DNA of 64,000 nt. Origin: Acinetobacter sp. NIPH 298. Lineage in GTDB: Bacteria; Pseudomonadota; Gammaproteobacteria; Pseudomonadales; Moraxellaceae. Shown here piece by piece: positions 59,269 to 64,000 of this stretch. Position 1 is the stretch's first letter. Every line of letters begins with the position of its first letter. The stretch spans positions 1,979,513 through 2,043,512 of the forward strand of contig NZ_KB850055.1 of NCBI RefSeq assembly GCF_000369505.1, given 5' to 3'. Both the position numbers and the translations under genes were made by a program. Under the pieces are notes generated by a model that saw nothing but the letters and a program-made list of their open reading frames with translations, did no database searches and was not told the DNA's origin.

Positions 59269-60498
59269 ATGAAACGTGTTGTAATCACTGGTATGGGCAT
59301 CAACTCATGCATCGGTAACTCTTTAGAAGAGGTCACTCATTCGTTAAAAAATGGAATCTCTGGGACACGTTTTAACCCAACTTATGCCGAACTGAATTTT
59401 AAAAGCCATGTCAGCGCAGCCGCAGCGCAAGATTTTGATGGTATTGACCGTAAAGTAAAACGCTTTATGGGTGTTTGTGCGATGTATGCCTACAATGCGG
59501 CTGTTGCGGCTGTTGAACATGCAGGCTTAAAAGCAGAAGACTTAGGTGATAACCCACGTTATGGTATTGCAGGTGGTAGCGGCGGCGGTTCAACTGCTTC
59601 TGTTGTAGAAATGACTGAACTTTTAGAAACGAAAGGCGCACGTAAAGTAGGTCCGTTCTTCGTACCTCGCAACATGACAAATACCATTACCGCCAACGTT
59701 GGTGTTGCATTTAAACTTCAAGGCGTAGCTCACTCTATCGCAAGTGCTTGTGCAACATCTGCTGATGCAATCGGTTATGCATACAACCTCATTGCTTTAG
59801 GCAAACAAGATCTTATGCTTGCGGGTGGTGGTGAAGAAGATCACTGGTCACAAAGCTTACTGTTTGATGCAATGGGTGCTTTGTGTTCTAAATATAACGA
59901 TACACCTGAAACTGCTTCACGTCCCTACTCTAAAGACCGCGATGGTTTCGTAATCGCAGGTGGCGGTGGTTTCGTAATTCTTGAATCTCTCGAACACGCT
60001 CAAGCACGTGGTGCAAAAATCTTAGCTGAAGTTGTGGGCTACGCAGCAAATAGCGATGGTGCAGACATGGTTGCGCCGAGTGGCGAAGGCGCAACTCGCT
60101 GTATATTGATGGCACTCGAAGAAGCGAAACAACACGGCGTTGAATCAATTGACTATGTAAATACACATGGTACTTCAACTCCTGCGGGCGACATTACCGA
60201 ACTTAAAGCCATGGAGCGTGCATTTGGTGAGGGTAAAGTTCCACCTGTAAGCTCAACTAAATCGATGACTGGTCACAGCTTAGGTGCTGCTGGCGTTCAC
60301 GAAGCAATCTACTCTGTTTTGATGTTACAAAATGACTTTATTGCACCGAACATCAATGTCACTGAGCTTGATGAAGGCGCGCAAGGTTTCGATATTGTAC
60401 TTGAAAAACGTGATGCAAAACTGAATACTGTGATGAGTAACAGTTTTGGTTTTGGCGGCGTTAATGCCTGCCTTATTTTCAAGAAGTGGGATGCCTAA
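59269..60498 (+). CDS. fabB: Beta-ketoacyl-ACP synthase I
   Basis: 409 residues, thiolase fold. The catalytic triad is C161 in ASACATSADAIG, H300 in NTHGTSTPAGD and H336 in KSMTGHSLGAAG, and the Lys is retained. FabB elongates acyl-ACP and is needed for unsaturated fatty acids; the sequence is FabB- rather than FabF-like (GGSGGGSTASVVEM region). fabA is not in the window. Confidence 0.92.
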   Translation: MKRVVITGMGINSCIGNSLEEVTHSLKNGISGTRFNPTYAELNFKSHVSAAAAQDFDGIDRKVKRFMGVCAMYAYNAAVAAVEHAGLKAEDLGDNPRYGIAGGSGGGSTASVVEMTELLETKGARKVGPFFVPRNMTNTITANVGVAFKLQGVAHSIASACATSADAIGYAYNLIALGKQDLMLAGGGEEDHWSQSLLFDAMGALCSKYNDTPETASRPYSKDRDGFVIAGGGGFVILESLEHAQARGAKILAEVVGYAANSDGADMVAPSGEGATRCILMALEEAKQHGVESIDYVNTHGTSTPAGDITELKAMERAFGEGKVPPVSSTKSMTGHSLGAAGVHEAIYSVLMLQNDFIAPNINVTELDEGAQGFDIVLEKRDAKLNTVMSNSFGFGGVNACLIFKKWDA

Positions 60499-60530
60499 AT
60501 CCCACGTGAAATACACACGTAGGATTATCG

Positions 60531-60983
60531 ATGGATGCACCTTCTGATGCTTTCTTGTGGGTAAAAGCATTACATATAATTGCCGTGGTATGTTGGTTCG
60601 CTGCATTGTTCTATTTACCACGTCTTTATGTTTATCATGCCATGAGTGAAGATGCGATTAGTCACCAACGTTTTGAAGTCATGGAACGTAAGTTGTATCG
60701 CGGCATTATGTGGCCGTCTATGATTGCCACATTAGTGACTGCCCACTTTCTCGTTGAATGGGGCGATGCAACTCGACATTACCATGAAGCATTATGGTTT
60801 TATCTTAAAGTCGGCTTAGTCGGGCTATTGGTAATTTACCATTTTGTGTGCGGTTATTATCGCAAAAAGTTGATTGGCAACGCGCACTACAAATCGCATA
60901 AGTTTTGGCGCTTTTTCAATGAAATGCCAACGCTGCTTTTATTTGCTATCATCATTTTAGTTGTTGTAAAACCTCAGTTTTAA
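60531..60983 (+). CDS. hemJ: Protoporphyrinogen IX oxidase HemJ
   Basis: 150 residues with four membrane helices and the conserved His in LWVKALHIIAVVCWFAALFYLPRLYVYH, plus W/R motifs in the second half. HemJ oxidises protoporphyrinogen IX to protoporphyrin IX in heme synthesis in bacteria lacking HemG/HemY. It follows fabB by 32 bases. Confidence 0.9.
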   Translation: MDAPSDAFLWVKALHIIAVVCWFAALFYLPRLYVYHAMSEDAISHQRFEVMERKLYRGIMWPSMIATLVTAHFLVEWGDATRHYHEALWFYLKVGLVGLLVIYHFVCGYYRKKLIGNAHYKSHKFWRFFNEMPTLLLFAIIILVVVKPQF

Positions 60984-60995
60984 CTGGGGTTTTTT
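60971..60995 (+). terminator. Terminator overlapping the hemJ 3' end
   Basis: ACCTCAGTT (60971-60979), TT, AACTGGGGT (60982-60990), then a T-run; the stem includes the hemJ stop codon. Confidence 0.8.
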
Positions 60996-61058
60996 CTTTA
61001 GACTCAATATTAAAAAACCTAGATAATTTTTAAACACCATTCACCTTAGATTCTCAAA

Positions 61059-61583
61059 ATGTCCAAACTTTGGTATCGATTAACTCAAAAATTAAAAGCG
61101 AGATTCATTTCAAATTTGATTGTTTTTTTTAAAATAAATGAATTTGCTTATCGCGGACTCACTCAAGCTGAGATTGAGATGGCTCGCCCCGTCTTTGGCA
61201 ATCTTATCGACTATTCACAAGTGAAAATCTTTAATATTCCCTACTTACCTTGGCAGCCCGTCAATATTTTCATTGCGCCGAACGGCAACCTATTTGTACA
61301 CCAGCAGAATTATTGTCCAGATTATTCAATCTGCCCAATTCACCTAAAAGCAATTTTTATCCACGAACTTGCCCACATCTTGCAGCATCAGCAACATACC
61401 AATGTCATTTTTAAAGGGGCAATTTTACAATTGGGTTATTATTTAAGCTTTAAAAAATACAATCCCTATCACTACCAATTTATATCAGGCAAAGCTTTTA
61501 ATGATTACAACATTGAACAACAAGGTGATATTGCTCGCGATATTTTTCTAAAGAAAATCCCTAATATTATTTTGGAAAAATAA
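61059..61583 (+). CDS. Small HExxH metalloprotease-like protein (DUF4157-like)
   Basis: 174 residues. The zinc-binding signature HELAH is in LKAIFIHELAHILQHQQ, with a further His cluster. The N-terminal half (GLTQAEIEMARPVFGNLIDYSQVKIFNIPYLP...) resembles the DUF4157/vgr-associated group of eCIS-linked putative metalloproteases. No eCIS or T6SS gene is nearby and no signal peptide is evident, so the role is open. Confidence 0.7.
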   Translation: MSKLWYRLTQKLKARFISNLIVFFKINEFAYRGLTQAEIEMARPVFGNLIDYSQVKIFNIPYLPWQPVNIFIAPNGNLFVHQQNYCPDYSICPIHLKAIFIHELAHILQHQQHTNVIFKGAILQLGYYLSFKKYNPYHYQFISGKAFNDYNIEQQGDIARDIFLKKIPNIILEK

Positions 61584-61615
61584 AAAGCCCTGTCATTTTA
61601 TCTACAGGGCTTTTT
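61582..61615. terminator. Bidirectional terminator between the metalloprotease-like gene and the mini-protein cluster
   Basis: AAAAAGCCCTGT (61582-61593), 10-base loop, ACAGGGCTTTTT (61604-61615), T-runs on both sides; it ends both converging transcripts. Confidence 0.9.
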
Positions 61616-61638
61616 ATTTAAGTAAATCGCAATCAGCT

Positions 61639-61803
61639 TTACGCAGCAGAACCTTTGCGAGTTTCAGATTTGAGTTCATGACTATCATCCATTTCAGTCG
61701 TAAAATCTACACGCATTGCATCTTTAACAATTGTACCAACACGTCCTATACCAATTGCTAATCCAAACGCAACGACAGGAAATAAAATTACTGGAACTAT
61801 CAT
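61639..61803 (-). CDS. Mini membrane protein, third of the tandem cluster (54 residues)
   Basis: ATG 61803 with an AGAGG site eight bases upstream; stop TAA at 61639. The N-terminus is one hydrophobic helix (MIVPVILFPVVAFGLAIGIG), then GRVGT, then a polar tail of 30 residues rich in Asp/Glu/Ser/Lys. It shares the core ILFPVVA, LAI, GRVGT with the two genes upstream. Too short for ordinary annotation pipelines. Function unknown. Confidence 0.75.
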   Translation of the reverse strand: MIVPVILFPVVAFGLAIGIGRVGTIVKDAMRVDFTTEMDDSHELKSETRKGSAA

Positions 61804-61850
61804 TAGGCTTACCTCTCTAATTTGATTTATAGGTGACAGCTAAAATCGTA

Positions 61851-61955
61851 TTAATTCGATTTCGATTGATCTTGCTTTTGCAACATCACTGTTCCGACAC
61901 GACCAACAACAATTGCTAAAGTTGCGGCCACCACTGGAAATAATATAATTGACAT
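61851..61955 (-). CDS. Mini membrane protein, second of the tandem cluster (34 residues)
   Basis: ATG 61955 with an AAGGAG site; stop TAA at 61851. Sequence MSIILFPVVAATLAIVVGRV then GT, a short VMLQKQDQSKSN tail. One membrane helix with the same ILFPVVA/LAIVVGRVGT core as its neighbours. Function unknown. Confidence 0.75.
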   Translation of the reverse strand: MSIILFPVVAATLAIVVGRVGTVMLQKQDQSKSN

Positions 61956-61982
61956 ATTCGTCTCCTTAAAAATTAAACAAGA

Positions 61983-62081
61983 TCAAACTTGTTGTTCTTT
62001 ATATTGCAATAAAATCGTACCTAAACGTCCGACAACGATCGCTAGAACTGATGCAATGATAAGAAATAATATAATTGACAT
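61983..62081 (-). CDS. Mini membrane protein, first of the tandem cluster (32 residues)
   Basis: ATG 62081 with a GAGAGG site eight bases upstream; stop TGA at 61983. Starts MSIILFLIIASVLAIVVGRL then GTILLQYKEQQV. It is the first gene after the promoter at 62159-62187. The three proteins align without gaps over the helix and the G-R-x-G-T motif at the membrane exit. Function unknown. Confidence 0.75.
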   Translation of the reverse strand: MSIILFLIIASVLAIVVGRLGTILLQYKEQQV

Positions 62082-62158
62082 ATGTGTTACCTCTCTTTTG
62101 TTTATTCACCACATGCTAGGATTTTCACCACAGTGTACATGTGTTCACATTAATTAGG

Positions 62159-62187
62159 ATAATAGCAGTGCACGAATGTACACTCAA
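62159..62187 (-). promoter_or_regulatory. Promoter of the mini-protein cluster with nested palindromes
   Basis: On the minus strand TTGAGT (62182-62187), 17-base spacer, TATTAT (62159-62164). The -35 lies inside ACACT-CA-AGTGT (62180-62191), and GTGTACAT (62133-62140) and ATGTACAC (62176-62183) form an inverted pair around the start region, with TGTG-TT-CACA at 62140-62149. A repressor site is likely (inference). Confidence 0.6.
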
Positions 62188-62191
62188 GTGT

Positions 62192-62672
62192 CGCAAAGAG
62201 ATTACCGACGAACGGTATATAAAATAACTAAAAAAAACATAAGCTATTGAATAAAATGTAATAATAGTTTTAAAAGATCATTAATAAGAACCCATTAAAC
62301 TCATTTTCTGATTATTTTTTATTTTTTAAATTCATTTAAAGCTGGCTTTTCTCGTCATTGATCTGTCATTTACACCTGAGAAAATGGTATGAAAAAACTC
62401 AGGTTGCATGATTAAAGCGATTCACAATCACAGCATAAGCACGAAAACACGCCAAAATACGAAAAACCACCTACACATCTTCGTATTTTATACAGAAAAA
62501 CTTGTTATTTTTACGCAGTAAAATGTGCATTTAGTATATATTAGTCAACTTATGATTTCTCTTCTAGATATAGAATGTTTGGCGCCATGATATACACATG
62601 TTTTTAAAACTATACTTATATAAATCAAAAACTTGTATATCAGCATCAGTTAAGACTTAGGATTAGGTTTGA
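62192..62672. other. Intergenic region upstream of nadE
   Basis: 481 bases. ACCTGAG (62374-62380) and CTCAGGT (62398-62404) form a 7-bp inverted repeat. The nadE ATG has a weak site (GGTTTGA). No small frame with a ribosome binding site was seen. Confidence 0.35.
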
Positions 62673-64000
62673 ATGAAAAATTTTAAAATTGCCCTTGCTC
62701 AATTCTCTCCGCATATTGGCAATATTGACGCAAATACTCAAAAGATGGTTGAACAAGCTAATTTAGCGAAACAACAAAAGGCTGATTTAATCATCTTCCC
62801 TGAACTATCAACACTCGGTTACCCTGCCGAAGATTTGATAATTCGCCCAAATCTACAAAAACGTACCCAGAAAGCATTTGCTCAATTAAGTGAAGTCAAA
62901 GATATCGTTATGGTATTCGGTTTTGTAAATCAAACTGAAGATGGCCAGCGTTACAACTCTGCTGCAGTGATGAAGAATGGGCAGGTTTTAGGAATCTACA
63001 ATAAACATAACTTGCCAAATTACGGTGTGTTTGATGAGCGTCGTTACTTCCAAGAAGGTCATCAACATCTAGTATTTGAATATCAAGGTCACAAATTTGG
63101 TGTGCTGATTTGCGAAGACGTATGGTCATTGAACACAGTAAAACAACTCAGCCAACTTAATGTAGAAACTGTACTCATCCTCAATGCTTCACCTTATGAA
63201 GTTGGCAAGCCACAGCATCGTATTCAAAGCTTGAATGAACTTGCAAAACAATTAAGCTTGAATATAGTGTATGTGAACCAAGTCGGCGGACAAGATGACT
63301 TAATTTTTGATGGTTCTAGTTTTGTAAGCAATAACAACGGGCAAGTTGCGCTACAAGCACCAAGTTTCCAAGAATCTGTTTATTTTGCAGAATATGATGC
63401 AGAACAAAAACAATTTAAAACCGCAGAAACAACACCAACTTTAGATACTTTTGCTGAGATTTATCAAGCACTGGTCATGGCAACCCGTGATTACGTTCAA
63501 CGCTCAGGCTTCCCTGGTGTTATCTTAGGTCTGTCTGGCGGTATTGATTCAGCTTTGACACTTGCAATTGCTGTTGATGCAATTGGTGCTGATAAAGTAC
63601 AAGCGGTGATGATGCCTTATACCTACACATCTCAAATGAGTGTAGAAGATGCGACAGAACAAGCGCGTCGCATGGGTGTGACATTTGGTATCGCTGAAAT
63701 TCATCCGATCGTAAATAGCTTCATGCAAACCTTATTTCCATTCTTTGGCAATAGTCCTGCAGATGCCACTGAAGAGAACCTACAAGCGCGTACGCGTGGC
63801 ACACTGTTGATGGGTCTCTCCAATAAATTTGGTAATTTGGTTCTCTCTACAGGTAACAAATCTGAAATCTCTGTCGGTTATTGTACGTTGTATGGCGATA
63901 TGGTTGGTGGCTTCTCTGTACTGAAAGATGTCTACAAAACCATTGTATTTGAACTCGCAAAGTACCGTAATACACTGAGTGAAACACCTGTGATTCCTGA
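62673..64000 (+). CDS. nadE: Glutamine-dependent NAD+ synthetase, 5' part (runs off the window)
   Basis: 442 codons are inside the window, 3' end missing. The N-terminal nitrilase-type glutaminase domain has the Glu-Lys-Cys triad E44 (FPELSTLGYP), K111 (NKHNLPNYGVFDERRYF) and C147 (VLICEDVWS). The synthetase domain opens with the ATP-pyrophosphatase loop LGLSGGIDSALTLAIAVD near residue 287, followed by PYTYTSQMS and the STGNKSEISVGYCTLYGD motif. It makes NAD+ from deamido-NAD+ with glutamine-derived ammonia. Confidence 0.96.
   Translation, partial: MKNFKIALAQFSPHIGNIDANTQKMVEQANLAKQQKADLIIFPELSTLGYPAEDLIIRPNLQKRTQKAFAQLSEVKDIVMVFGFVNQTEDGQRYNSAAVMKNGQVLGIYNKHNLPNYGVFDERRYFQEGHQHLVFEYQGHKFGVLICEDVWSLNTVKQLSQLNVETVLILNASPYEVGKPQHRIQSLNELAKQLSLNIVYVNQVGGQDDLIFDGSSFVSNNNGQVALQAPSFQESVYFAEYDAEQKQFKTAETTPTLDTFAEIYQALVMATRDYVQRSGFPGVILGLSGGIDSALTLAIAVDAIGADKVQAVMMPYTYTSQMSVEDATEQARRMGVTFGIAEIHPIVNSFMQTLFPFFGNSPADATEENLQARTRGTLLMGLSNKFGNLVLSTGNKSEISVGYCTLYGDMVGGFSVLKDVYKTIVFELAKYRNTLSETPVIP

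Overview
The window is a stretch of gammaproteobacterial chromosome, almost certainly from Acinetobacter. The evidence is the tmRNA proteolysis tag ANDETYALAA, the AT-rich coding style, the neighbourhoods yggS/pilT-pilU, fur/bamE and dut-algC-argB, and an EF-G of 712 residues. Most of it is conserved housekeeping DNA. No rRNA, tRNA, complete insertion sequence or CRISPR array was seen; the only structural RNA gene is ssrA.

Layout. 1-2500: tail of an unidentified gene, an FAD-dependent amine oxidase, a truncated tyrosine-integrase remnant, then ssrA on the minus strand, which is a classical island insertion site. 2500-8240: a gamma-glutamyltransferase lipoprotein, an EmrAB-type efflux pair and a PaaI-type thioesterase, all minus. 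8400-12000: hemB-thiO, convergent with a TIGR01777-type epimerase and a small membrane protein. 12060-14130: a structured sRNA candidate, a VOC/glyoxalase gene broken by one in-frame stop, a SMI1/KNR4 protein and a crotonase. 14600-22370: betT-type choline transporter, sbcD-sbcC and a HAD hydrolase. 22380-30710: yggS diverging from pilT-pilU, fur diverging from bamE, an NSS-like membrane protein with rnfH, a bacteriohemerythrin, a YafJ-type amidotransferase and an OlsB-type acyltransferase.

30830-42140: argB, algC, dut, rep and an OmpA-like lipoprotein (minus), then an acyltransferase, a voltage-sensor-like membrane protein, minCDE and a PA4642-family gene (plus), and a LysE exporter. 42265-50350: ftsK diverging from trxB, a methyltransferase, the N-degron transferases aat and bpt, and rimI. 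50440-52510: two tandem paralogues of a predicted metal-dependent hydrolase flanked by an unusual repeat family. 52850-57460: the str operon rpsL-rpsG-fusA-tuf with a recognisable promoter. 57630-61580: an EcsC-family protein, fabB, hemJ and a small HExxH protein. 61639-62081: three tandem, mutually similar mini membrane proteins of 32, 34 and 54 residues. The window ends inside nadE.

The best candidates for undescribed biology are the mini membrane protein cluster and its palindrome-rich promoter, the structured sRNA near 12081-12237, the hairpin-CGACGCAAG repeat family around the hydrolase paralogues, the pore-less voltage-sensor-like protein, and the structured inverted repeat between minE and the PA4642-family gene. 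All functional statements are from sequence recognition by eye; no searches were run.
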